Origin: Drosophila persimilis
Taxonomy: Eukaryota > Arthropoda > Insecta > Diptera > Drosophilidae
Direction of reading: 5' to 3'
Assembly: GCF_003286085.1 (NCBI RefSeq)
Contig: NW_020825288.1
Coordinates: forward strand, 2,728,001-2,792,000
DNA: 64,000 nt
A model generated the notes under the pieces. It did no database searches and was not told the origin of the DNA. It saw only the letters and a list, made by a program, of their open reading frames with translations. This document shows positions 48,701-62,500 of the stretch, in pieces (within the stretch, counting starts at the first letter, position 1; every line of letters starts with the position of its first letter). A program made the translations under genes and the position numbers.

Positions 48701-51700
48701 AATTCATGCATTCTGCATTTATGATTTGACTTTAGTTGATTGAATTTTTCAGTTTGTGTATTTTGTATAATTTTTGATAAATGTTTGTGTTCAAAAGAAA
48801 ATGCAAAGTAATTTATACTTTACCACAAAATAATACTGACAAGCCATAAAGATATAACATAACCATGCAACGACAAGCAGTTGATAAATAATACAAAAAA
48901 GATCAAAGCATAAATCACTATAAAGAAATATACAGAAAAACAAGACAATAAATATATATATTCTCACCCAAAGAACATGCACTCATCTAAACACATACAA
49001 GGCACTCTCGCAGATACACAATCACACACAAACACACTCACACACACACACACACTTATAATTGTATGGCTTGTGGCTTGGCTCATGGAATGCTATCGTA
49101 TCAGAGATACATTGATGGGCCAGGCCCAGAGACAAAGGAAGGAATTTAATTTCATAATTGAAGCCAAATTCAATTTCCGTCTCTCTTGCTGCTTCACTCA
49201 CACACTAATTCTGGCACACACATATAAATACATACACATACATATGTAACACATGTACAGCGGTTCAATGCATTCCACTTTAGGTTTAAGCCAAATTGTT
49301 GCTTTACTCGTATCGATACCAATACCAATACCAATGGAACTAATCTATTTATCTCTCTATGCCACAACCCCCACACACGAATCGCGAACCTCGAACCTCG
49401 AACCACGAACGAACCAACCGAAATACACAGACATATTGTGGTATGCGGTCATATAACATACGAGTCCGTGTCGCATTTCCTGAAGGACTTTCTCCACGAA
49501 GATCGGGAGGATGTCGATGTCGAAGTGGTCTTTCTCCATCGGTAAGTCCATCTAGAACCTGTCCAAAACAGCAGACAAACCTCTTTCTAAACGTATTGCT
49601 AATTTGTTGTGCCGTTGTTCATTTGAATTTATGGTTTCTTAAATGTATTGTATTTTCGATTGATTTTGTTAAACGAGATCAGCAGCAAAGAAAACAAATT
49701 TAGAGCAGTACTTAAGCAGAATGAGAAAGGGGCCACCAGTTGCGCAGAAAAGTATGCTATGATTATAAACAAAAAACAGCTGCTCGCCTCTCGCTCGATA
49801 GTTGGGTGGGGGACAGACATCCCCCCTCCCAATCAGATAAGTTAGACCAAGGCACTATTAATAAGTATTTGCATTAAACTAGCCTCTAGTCCACACTCAG
49901 TGAGATGAGAATCGATTTAACTTTGATATTCTTTTAACCCTTTTGCTTTAACTACTTAACTATTAATACTGAACTATATATGTCATATATCATGTAATGT
50001 AATGTAAACCATACGACGAACAATTAAATAGCAAAGAACCTGACCTGGAGCTAGAGGGACTGCTGAAGCGTCACTATACCACAGTGGCCTTTTTTCAGGG
50101 CACTATGATGAACGCAGTCGACCTGGAGAGAGTCAAGGTACACAGAACACACACATTAAGACACAACACCACCACCACCACGTACACTTGCAGACATACA
50201 TACAAACACAGATACACGAAAACAGTGAAGACACACGCAGAAATAACGATTTACTCGAGCCGCGATTGTCAGGTGTTCCTACTGCTACAACGATACAACA
50301 ACTCATTCGTATACCATGTGAATGTTCTTGTGTCCGTGACACACGCCCACAACGTAGTCCTTCGAATAACCGAAATGCAATGCAATTTCAAGAACCATAT
50401 TATCAAGTTCCATTTTCTGCTGGCATCTCCCGACAGCAACCAAGCAAAAGACACGCCCTCTCCCCAACGCCAACGTCTATATACTCTATATACTCGTACC
50501 ATCAATCTTTGCTCGCTCTCACTTTGAACTTGAACAAATCAATTATGTTTATTTTTATTGCAATTTTATAGCTTCATTATGGCATTCTTTTTAATGGTTT
50601 CCGGTTGCTGCTGATGAGATTTCCCAGAACTCGTTTTCTACCAATTTTTTCTCAGAGCTTCATTATAAAATAAAAAAAAAAAAAAATAATTCATATAATA
50701 TATACTCAAATATATTATAGGTAGTATTTAGTTAAGACTCCCTTACCACATAATTTCACGTTTTTTTGTTCTTTTTCGTAATATCCTTCACGTTGGCTTT
50801 AAGTAATTTAACCTGCTTAATGGAATGTCCTCCTTAGCTGAAATTTTATTCGATTTCCAAAATACATTATACCATACCATACAATTCCAATCGAGCTAAA
50901 GAAAACTTAAAAAACGCTCAAACTTGATTCACTCTTACCCGTTTCTTTCTTTTCAATACTTTGTAGAAACCTGAAAAGATCGATTTTATTTGTAATTTTA
51001 TGGTAAAATTTTTTGATACCCCATAGTGTTGATCCAGGACTATGAGACCATAGTCCTTAAGTAATGTTAATAAGTTATTTAAGAAGATTTTTTAACATAG
51101 AATATAGACCTAGGGCTATGGCTATCCAGTCGTATAAGGAGTATGTATTGATAATTGATAGATAGAGTATTTAGATTTAATGACTCACCGTTTTCGTTGC
51201 ACCTCCGGCTTGGAGTTTTTCTTCCAACAGTTGTCTGCATTCTTTGATTTTCTTTTATTTTCATTTGCATACTTGCCGACCCAAAAAAACTGCACCATAA
51301 TCATATGATGTGTATATTGTTTGTTGTGTTTTATACACACACACACACACACGCACACGTCCCACCCACACACACCACCACCTGCAACGATGATCTTCTG
51401 TTTCTTTGAACACCAACCCAATCCACGTAAACCTTGTGTACATTGGAAACATTGAAAACTCTAAAAACTTTGTATTATTTTCCCAAAAAACAAAATAACA
51501 ATCGAAAAAAATGAACAAAAAAAAAACCGAATTTTGATTGCAAAAATTAATAAAGTAAACCACCCGATTTGGAACTTGAGGGTTTGTTCAAACGTCATTT
51601 TACCACCGTGGAGTTCTTCCAAGGAACCATTATGAATCCGATTGATCTGCAAAGGGTTAAGGTAAAACGAAAAACAATTTCTTTTCATTTCATCTGTTCT

Positions 51701-54700
51701 CCGTTCTCTGTTCTCTATGTTTGTTTGTTTGTTTGTTCGTTGCTTTTGTGTTCCATTCATTTTCATGTTGGCCGTTTTCCGTTTCCGTTTCCGCTCTTGT
51801 GTCGCCCAGTTCAGAGCTATGATTTCATTATGTATTAACCAAAAACCCCAGACTAAGCGTACTACCACCTACTTCGTACGTACTTGTATAACGAACGCTC
51901 AAAATGTAATTACAACCCGCCTATAAATAAACCCATAATCGTGTATACCCATATCAGTGTATATGTATATGTTTATGTATATGTGTGTATGTGTATCGTG
52001 TATCATATATCTATATGTATGTATAAACGATACCCGTGTTCAACATATGTATTGCCATGTTTATGTTTATGTAAATCATAGTTATGTGGCCATTATGCGT
52101 TGGCGTATTCTCGTTCGCTGGCTTTATTTTTCTGCCCAACAAACAGCATCACAGTTATCATTTGTATCTGGCATTCGTATCGTTTGGCCCAGCACTCGAC
52201 TAACCCCCGACCCTCTGAAATTGGGAACAATACACAAATAAACCAGCTGCGATTCACATGCCACAAATAAACCCACATACTCGTACATTACACAATAAAT
52301 TGCTCTTGAAATTGCTGTGGAACAGACACGAATTAATTTTAATTTACGAGTATCATTAGTGGAAGCTGCATTACTCAAAACCATAATCGTTAATGTATTT
52401 TCGAATCTATGTATGTGCTAAGTATATTATTGTAATTGTTAAGTTATTTATTGTATCATAGGGGCCTTACACTCGAGCTGCAAGCCGTAAATAAATCAGA
52501 AACTTCTCAGAGGAACGATTAATGTAATAAAATCCCTTGTATCCTTACATAGCCTTTGAAATGAAAGCTTACCATAACTTGCATTGAAAGTATATGGTTT
52601 GATCTTTAATATATTTAATATAGATTCCATAAAATCAGTTTTGCCAAAATATAATTCTACAATAGACTTTTCCATCATAAAAGCCTCTCTAGACTTTCAA
52701 GCCCACATTGAATTTTTCTTGAAAAGATACCCTAAATGAGAAATAGCTTACGCTTTCAGCTATATCTATAAATATTTTATCGACTTTTCGGAGGGAATAT
52801 TGCAATCAGCTCAGTTGTATCTATATAGCTTTAACTATACCTATTGTGTTCCAAGTATATTTATATTGTCTTAAGACATCTCGTATATATATATATGTAT
52901 ATGTATATTTTGTACATAAAAACCTAATCGATATCCTGCATGAGTCAGAGCTGCTTTATTGTTGTGCCTGCCTGGGGCCGTGCAACCGTAAATATACTCG
53001 TATCTATCGTATCTATCGTATCTATCGTATCTATCGCATCTATTGCATGCGCGGCGACTGCATGTCGACTGCATAATCGATGACAGAGTGCTTGTGGCTA
53101 ATACTCATACTAATACTAATCTTTTGTCTAAATCCCACTTGATTTCGCTCTTCAGTTGTATATGGCTTTGATATTTGGTTCTATTATCCAACGCACAGCC
53201 ACCTCAGCGTTCTTTGTACTTACACACCTCTTCACCCAGCCTCCTGCTCCAGCCACCGCCCACCGCCCACTCCAGCCATGCACCGAGCGTTCGCTTTATG
53301 ATTTCTTATTTTGTCCTTAAGTTGAAGTTGAAACCAAACCAAACGAAAGACAATGTCCAGCAACCCACCCACCCAGCCACAATCTTACTACCGCTTACTA
53401 TCTATCTACCCCCCAACCGCTCGTACCGGGCTATGCTAATGAAAACCCCAAAAGAAACCTACCAAATACTCAATGTATATGCAAGATATCTGACATCGAT
53501 CCAATGCCAGATCAAACCAAAACCAAAATCAAAACCAACAAACAAACACTTCACAGTGGCATTTGAAGTACTCATATTCGTACCATAGTTGTCCAGTCAA
53601 TGTGCGTGTAAACCGCTTAATAATTGTTAATATTGTGGACAATGCTCTAAACGTGACACCTCTGCAGTATATATATTCACAATAACAATAACAGTAACAG
53701 TAACAGTAACAGCAACAATTACAATCACTGAACAAACCCAACCATTACAAACAACAACTTGGAACAGTTCAAACATAACAAAACTAACTCACATGAGACA
53801 TACATATGTAGTCTGACCATAACCAGAAATCCGTGCCACAATCCAATGCTAATCGGTGACTCTTTCACATCAATATCCCACTCCCCAACCCCCGAACCCA
53901 ATAGGTTCACGAAGCCGATGCCTGCCTTGTGCTAGCTAACAAATATTGCCAAGATCCCGACGCAGAAGATGCTGCCAACATCATGAGAGTGATCTCCATC
54001 AAGAACTACAGCGACGACATTCGTGTCATCATCCAGCTGATGCAGTACCACAATAAGGTGGGTTCCTTTCCCTAGAACCCCTCTCCTAACATCTCTACAG
54101 TAATCAATTTTATCGATCAGGCGTACTTGCTCAACATACCATCGTGGGACTGGAAACAGGGCGACGATGTCATCTGCCTGGCCGAACTGAAGCTGGGCTT
54201 CATTGCCCAGAGCTGTCTGGCCCCCGGTTTCTCCACCATGATGGCCAATCTGTTTGCCATGCGATCGTTCAAGACGGTAAGTAGGGTTGCCAGCCCTCCC
54301 TCCCGAAACCCCGAAACCCCGAAACCGTTACCCAACCAACGAAATACCCGACACAAGCACACAACAAACGTTGAATCAACCATAAATAAACAGGCCAACC
54401 AATCACAAGTTAGATATTTTGAAGATTTACAGATTTGCAGATTTAAACCGAATTTGTTGTATTGCTGACATATGTATGCCACGGGTAAAAAACACAAAGG
54501 GGGCAAGCAATATGTCACAAAGGGGCCTCTGGGCCCCGTATCCCGTACCGTATATAAGTATCAAATCAAATGTCTATATATTACGTCTCTAACCCATAGT
54601 CGCCAGACATGCAGTCTTGGACAAATGATTACCTGCGCGGCACTGGCATGGAAATGTACACAGAAACATTGAGTCCCACATTTATTGGAATACCATTTGC

Positions 54701-55270
54701 TCAGGCCACTGAGTAAGTCACGCAGCAGGCAGTTTTCAAAACTTTCCAACCAAATATGCTATATGTATATCGTAATACTCGTACCAGCAAAACAAAAAAA
54801 AAACAAAAAATAAAATACCATATCCGTATCTACTACTACTCTATTCTACTACTTGTTAATCGTGCAGCGTTGAACGAAAAAAAAAACAAAAAAATTATAA
54901 AACTAAAACAAGAAAATATTGTACACCATGAACAACATAAGAAAAACTTACACACGTTTCTCTGGTTTATACAAAATGAAGTTTCATTGTGATTGGAGCC
55001 TATATGTTCTGGGATAATCCAATCACAATCAAGCTTCCTGTACAACCCATGAGAGACAATTCACACTACACATTGTTCTTTGTTTTCCACTCAGTTCTGA
55101 TTGTCGTTGTAAAACTTTTTTACTCGATCTGTTTTCATTTTTGTATTCCTCAAAACGACAAAAATCCGGCACGTTTACACCGATCTTAATGTGTTATAGT
55201 GTGTAAATGTGCCTGCCAGTGGAATTAGTTTATGTTTTTTCTTTCCATACAGACACAATCACAAACACAG

Positions 55271-55305
<35 letters not shown>

Positions 55306-56516
55306 ACACATATACACTATGAAAAATTAGTCGTTGTTTCAAGCTAATTCTTTGTGTAATTGAGTGTTCTAAGTGTTCAAAATGCCTTCAGTGTTTGCAA
55401 ATACAAAAATATGGTTTTTCTTTTACTTCATTTTCCAAAAGTAAATTTCGAAAGCTGTCCAGTGGCAGTTCTATTGACTCTTTATTTGAGGACACCAACA
55501 CACACAGATACACACGATTACACACACACACCAACACCAACACCAACACCAACACATACACACATCGCTAATTGTATGGTATCGATGTGAGCGGAGCGCT
55601 CTGAATCTCCCTCCTCTCTCTCTCTCTCTCTCTGTCTATCTCTATCTATCTCTAAAAACAATTCTAAGTTTTTGCAGCGTGCATTTGAGTTCAAGTTGGT
55701 TTTTCTTTTTTGGTTTTCTGATAGTTTTGGTTGACGCTTTTGTTTTCTGCTCATTTGACACACGTTCGGTTCGGTTGAGTCTTGATGCCGTCCGCCACCC
55801 CCTGCTCGTGCCCCTTCAATGCTGTAAAGTAAAGTTCGCCAGAGGTGTACAGAAAAAACGAAAAACGAAAAGAATAGAATGCCGAGATCAGAGAACTGAG
55901 TCCATCACGAAGCGTGCGCAACGTACTGTATCTGTACTGTATCTGTATCTATGCCAAAGCCAAAGCCAAAGCCAAAGTATGCAATGCCTGACCCAGAAAC
56001 AAGCACTTCCCCCCACACACAGAAAGAAACACAATCAGAGACACGCCACCACTCAGCCAGCACAGACCCTCGCCAGCTGTTGAACTGTGTGCCGTAGACC
56101 CATAGCCCCTGCCCAGCTATGCGATGAGTGTAAGATGTATCCCAGCGCCAGTAAGCCAGTGAGTCCACTCTAGGCCATTCCACCCACCCAAAACCACACT
56201 ACAAAACAGACCAAACAAAAACGAACAAACAAACCAAAAAAAAATGATAAAAAAATGATAAAAAATGCGCCACGTAGTTACTTTAGCGAACTTACTAAAT
56301 GCAAACCACAACAAAACCATTTTCTAACTTTCAGTCACCAGACACACAGGCCTGGCAAAATGATTATCTTCAAGGTACAGGGTGTGAGATGTACACCGAA
56401 ACCCTATCACCTTCATTTACCGGCATGACATTCCCACAAGCCAGCGAGTAAGACTCCAAAATGAGAAATTAGCGAAACCAAATTATATGCAAACTGTATA
56501 AAAAATACTACTACTT

Positions 56517-56550
<34 letters not shown>

Positions 56551-59500
56551 AACTTTTTGCATTGTACAAAATAAGTTTGTTTAACAATTCTTTTTCCCAT
56601 TATTTATCAACTTGAATTCGATTCCGTTTGATTTACTCTCCTTCCTCATAATACTCGCAACAAACAACCAAACAACTCAACTTTTTGTCGCCTACCCCGA
56701 AACTCTCCCAGACCACTCTCGTACTACCTCCATACCTAGTTACTCATGCGCAAGTGAATCGAAAACCGTAACCGTAACCGTAACCTTAACCGTAACACAA
56801 TCCAGAATCCAACCCGTTACTGTATATTATACACGTACTCATTCTAATTGGCTCACATCGCATCCGTATCCGCAACCGTAATCGCTTGCTCACCGAACTC
56901 CGCTCCGGACACCTGAAACATCTGGTCAAGGCGCTCACCTCCACCAGAACCACTCCACTCCACTTCTGAATCTCAATCTCCACTCCACCATCGAAACTCC
57001 CGACTCATTGCATGTGCATAGTGTAACGTTTTTGTCCCCAACGTCTTAGAGTGTACCCTAGTGTATTGTTACGTAGTTGGCAATGGACCACTTATGTGTT
57101 TGCGTCTGTAGTCTTGTTTTTTGTTTAACATTTGTTCCCACATTTTACATGATTTTTCTAAGCATTTTGCCCAGCATTACTTGGTTTTTCTAAGCATTTT
57201 GCATAGGATTACTTGATTTCTGTAAGCATTTTGCGCAGCATGCGAAACTTTTGGCTCGTCAATTGTATTGTTTGCCACCTTTTTTTACAGTGTACGTACG
57301 CTTTGAAAGCACAAAAAACTCACAAACACCCACACATGTACCAGAACACACATCACTCAAACACCCACACGCTCACACAACACACACACACACTCACAAA
57401 CACACTCAATGTGCATGCCATGTTTTTGAGAGAGTTCAACTACACTTTTGTAGCATACTAACTAGGTTCAATTACAATACTTGTAAAGCAATTCTAGAAT
57501 AAGCTTGAGCTATCTGGGCTATCGGGCACTAATGGACACCCGTTCTCCCCCGCGTTTAGGCTGTGTTTCTCCAAGCTGAAGCTGCTGCTGCTCGCCATCG
57601 AGATCAAGGGAGCCGAGGAGGGTGTGGACAGCAAAATTTCGATTAACCCGCGCGGGGCCAAGATTCAGGCCAACACGCAGGGCTTTTTCATAGCACAAAG
57701 CGCCGATGAGGTGAAGCGGTAAGAGGTCCTGACGTCGGATACTTGTGTGTAGATCCACTAATCTGTGTTCTCTTGTGCAACCACAGTGCCTGGTTCTACT
57801 GCAAAGCCTGCCACGAGGACATCAAGGACGAGACGCTGATCAAGAAATGCAAATGCAAAAACTGTAAGCAAACCCTTGTACCAATATTCCACCCGATATC
57901 TCTATCTCTAGTAGAGTACTTAATTTAACTTATTGGTTTTTATTTTAATATGTATTTGATTTGATTGTTTCGTTTGTGAATCGAACGTTATGAAGACAGC
58001 CAGAGCTGAAAAACGCCAAACCGAAATAATAAGCATTCCAATCTAGTTTGTAAGAACTTTCTAGCTGAGGCACGGGCAGATTCTAGGTATAAGGCGCTCT
58101 CTCAATACTCTTTTTAATATACTATATATGACTCTTATGAATATCTTTAAACACTACTCTACCTTGAAACTACTACTCGAATATTCTTATAAATATATCT
58201 ATATCGATGTTCTTTTATTATATATTTATTATGTATGTGTGTTGGCGCGTGTGGCCTTCGCTCTCGAAAACCCTAAACCAAAAACTGCAACAACCACAAC
58301 AACTAACTATGTATAACCGAATCGCAACAACAATATCCATTGGCATGTCTGCAACTGCAACTGCAATTGCCCATGCAACTCACACCTATACATTTCTATA
58401 CGTATATCGGTGTGTGTGTGCGCTGCACTTGCCACATGACATAACAAATTAAATCAAAACCAAAACCGAAACCGTATCAAATGAAATACAAAATAATACC
58501 AACCAATGCCATAACTTTGTCCCACAGTGACTGTTCAGCCCAGGAGCAAATTTGATGACTTAGGTAAATCAAGCAACAACACCGTATAACCCAACCAACA
58601 ACCAATAAAACATACACTAACCAGAACAATAACAAGAACACCAAATCCAACACAAACACTTCTCAGTTTATGAAGTTTTATCCAATACCAATACCAATTC
58701 CAATTACAATTCCAACTTTTGTATAAAGTACATTTTGCATATTCCAATTTCTTTTGTTTGTACATTGAATACAGCAAAATGAAGGTCCCTCCGTATCCCA
58801 GACCCGAACCGATATCTCCCTCTAAAGCACTTCACCCACCTTCACCACCACCACCACCACCACCGAAGAGCACAAAACAATCAATTATTTGTTTTGTTTT
58901 ATATGATTTGGATTGTATTTCGTTTTGGTTTGTTTTGAAACATGTTTTCAATGCAAAATGTCCCGTTTTGCCAGCCTTGTGCGCTCCGACCCCTGTCCAT
59001 AGACCACATACAAACAACCTCTATATCTGAACAATGTGCCATCCGTCCTGCCGTCCTGCCCGTTTATCCAGCCCACGTGCAGTTATTTTTTGGTCACTGT
59101 TTCGTTTTGACATGCGCCTCTATATAATCCACCAAGTAACAGTTAACTAAAACGATTACACACTCACATATATAACGACATCTAATATATACATATATAT
59201 CCATAAATACCCCTTTGATGGCTTCCCTGGACAACTGAACCCAATCCATCGACTTGTAAATATGTTTGTGCGATATGCAACCCCAGTTCTTTGATTACTC
59301 TCATCATTAATGCAACAACCAGCCACAACCAGCAAGAAATGTTAACCCGAACTCTTCGCTTTCCTTTAACCATAACCTACCCTACCCACCCACCATTAGA
59401 GTATATAACTACGATAGATGACACTTCAGATTTTGAGTTTTTCAAAGTGTATTTTGTTTTCAACCCTGATGAAATACAATCTGGAAGAGACTGACTCTGA

Positions 59501-62500
59501 TCTGTTTAGGAGTCGAATACCAAAATTCTGCATTTTAAGAAGTGGGTAAATGGAATGGAAACCAATTTTTCGATATATTCTGAACCCTTTTTGACAGCTT
59601 TGTATTTCATTCTAAAGGGCATGGCTACAATTTTTCCATATTTTTTAAAAATTATTCCAAGAACTTAACATCTGAAAATCAACCATTCAAAACTGCACAA
59701 CTTTTGTTAACAGTCTGTCTCGCTTCTACTCGCCTTCTATCTATCTGTCTCTCTCTCTGTCTGTCTCTGTAACTCCCTCTTAATCCTTTGTACTTTATAC
59801 TTATGTGTTGAGAACCATAAAAGAACGAATCCAACAGAACCAATTTAAGTGCATGGAACCGAGCACAGAAATCGATTTACATTTTATTACACCATCACCA
59901 TACGAAAAAAAAGAAAATGTTTTGTAAACGAATATACTCTCTATTTTCGATCGATTTTGACTCACTTTTGCAGCATCCAGCTCTGATTTATAATACTCTG
60001 ATTTACTAATACCTACAACTATAACTAAATTAACTTTAAATACTCGCCCGTAGACCTAAGTTATTGAAATGCTGCGCCGTCTTCACCAAAAACCCTTTTA
60101 ACTAATTTCTTTTACTTTGTCTTCTTGGCGTGGCACTCACCTCACTCACAAAATCTCTATAAATATATAATATATTATGCGATTGTACATACATATATAA
60201 ACGAGAGTAGTGGCAGTGACACTCCCAAGGAAAATGTGTAAATAACTTTAGAGCAGGTTGATTAAAGAACTTAACCAGACGTTGCCTTTGCCGTTGCCAA
60301 AGACAACACCTAATGTTATGTATTTGGTTTCTATGTATGTAGCGTAACTCCTGAACAAACTATACCTACAATATACTCTATGAATCTTAATCTCAAACTG
60401 TATACAACCTTACGATCTTAGCTGCAAATGTTCTAAGTAGTTAGTAAGTTGGCCGAGTTTGCCGATTTTGTCAATTTTGTCAATTTTGTCGATTTTGCGT
60501 TGGATGCGTTATGGCTTTGACCGAGAAGCGGACTCCGTGTGCTGCAGCTGTGAATGTGAAAGTGCCATTCGCCAATTTGTAGCGCCTAGAGCTTAAGTTT
60601 CTAATCCAATTCCCGAGTCCTAACACTCCATCCAGACTTATACATATCCATATACGAGTCTATATTTATATGCATTAGTTTGGGTGCCTGTTTGTGCGTG
60701 AGTTTATTTGAATACCAAATCGAATACCATCTTCCAGATGTCGGCATGATTATGATGCAGACGGGCATGGTCAACCAAGGCATCACATCGGTGATGAATA
60801 CAATGGAGGGTACGCTTTCAAAACCATTTCCACAAAAAACGAAACCAAAATCCAAAAATCCAATCAAAAACTATTTACAATTTTCGGCGCTGTATAAAAT
60901 ATTAATATCCATATCCTTATATCTATATTCTACCATGCCAAACGATTTATTTATTGCTGCTAAACCTAACCTAATCGAAATCTAAAATTTAATTGAGTGT
61001 CTTCCAAGGGATCAGGGGATACGTATACTCCTGCAAAGAACTGAGATGATAAAATATCGTTCATATATCTTGTTGGATTACCGTTGTCCCATGTCCGTTG
61101 ATATCTTTAAAAACCTAAACCATTCACGTTCCTAAACATTTTCTCTTCAATTGACATCACGAACTGATTTTGCAGGGCTATAGCCCTCCTTGGAATGCGC
61201 TCTTTACATTTGGCCCGCCAAATTGGTATTAAAATCAGAACCAAAGTACGAAAAACATTCGCTAATTAATTAATGATCCTGGAAACCTAAAACCAATGAC
61301 TAAATTGATGTAAACCTGTCAGCGTTTGTGTGCCTTTAGTTAATGCCAAAAACCAAGAAAAGCTAAGTGCTGCTAAACGCCATAAGAGACCCAACCCGCC
61401 TAGAACCGAACCCCGCAAAACTCTAGAGACTGGGAGAACAATCGAAGATGTGGACGATGTGTAGGGAATTCAAACACTAGGAATTCAGTTTCAGTTCAAA
61501 AGTTGACTTCAGTTTGTACCATAGACCTTTCTGTCGCTCTATCGTTCTGTTACTCTATCTCTATATCGTACTCAGTATAAATATAACATTTAAAATAGAT
61601 TTAATTAGTTTTGCCACGATTTCTGGTTTGGTTCGCCCGAGAAGCGCGAGTAAATTGTCATACAAAAAAAACAGAAAGCATATATAGTCCGTACTCTCTG
61701 AATACATTGCATATATCTATTTATAATCATGAACTACATGCCACATATAAATATTTAAACATATATTTACCGAAAGTTCAAGTACAACGTGTGCCGTGTG
61801 ATTTAATTATGTAATTTTGGTTATTAGCGTAATTTTTACTTTTAAGTTTGCCTAAGTTATATTTTGATTGGTTCCTTGAATGATATTCAAATGCTTTTAA
61901 AGCAGGTGAACATGAAATTGAAGGAGAATATGTTGGAAGATCAACTATCATTACCTTACCATCATTTACCTATTCACACAAATCCTATAAAATTCTGTTT
62001 TCATGAAACAAAAAACAGTGGCCACCTTCCGGAAAGGCGTCCGAGCCGTACAAATGGTTGGGCGTGCAAGTACGTATAACTTTCTCTACTCTCTCACTCT
62101 CTCTCTCTCTCTCTCTACTCTCTCTATCTCCTGACTCTGTCTCTACTCTACTCTACTCTACTCTCTATTCTACTCTACTCTACTGTAACCGAATAAGCAT
62201 ACGAAACATACAAATTCACAACAGAATCCAACCCAAACACAAACAGAACGATCCCTCTGATCGTTCTTACTTAAACACTTACTCTTAACTCTTCTAAGAG
62301 CCCAACCCACTTGCTAACTCTGATTGCTGTTGCTCTGCTGCACAGGCAGTACTTTCAGGTCCAAACAGACCCAAGCCAATCAATCAGCTAGCCAAACAAT
62401 CGAAAATCAATCCCAGTCGGGACACAGATTCAAACACACACAAACACAGCCCAGTGACCCCCCCTTTCCACCTTCCCCCTTCCGTGTACACATCAAGTCA

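Noticed and set aside
56764-56797. Telomere-like AACCGT repeats
   Set aside because: Drosophila telomeres are not made of short repeats, and the run is short and interstitial.
58775-58870. Pro-rich frame after an ATACAG acceptor in the slo linker intron
   Set aside because: Entered in the required phase it meets a stop within two codons.
59399-59492. Acidic frame [15 protein letters not shown] after an ATTAG acceptor
   Set aside because: The phase of entry fits slo, but no donor in the required phase exists before the stop. It could only be a truncating terminal exon, and there is no clear poly(A) signal nearby.
61175-61230. Frame [18 protein letters not shown] after a TTTTGCAG acceptor
   Set aside because: It is open only in phase 0. 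Linker exons splice in phase 1, which gives a stop after two codons.
61905-62006. Open frame after a TTTAAAGCAG acceptor just before exon G3
   Set aside because: No donor in the right phase before its stop; probably chance in the region upstream of the G3 acceptor.
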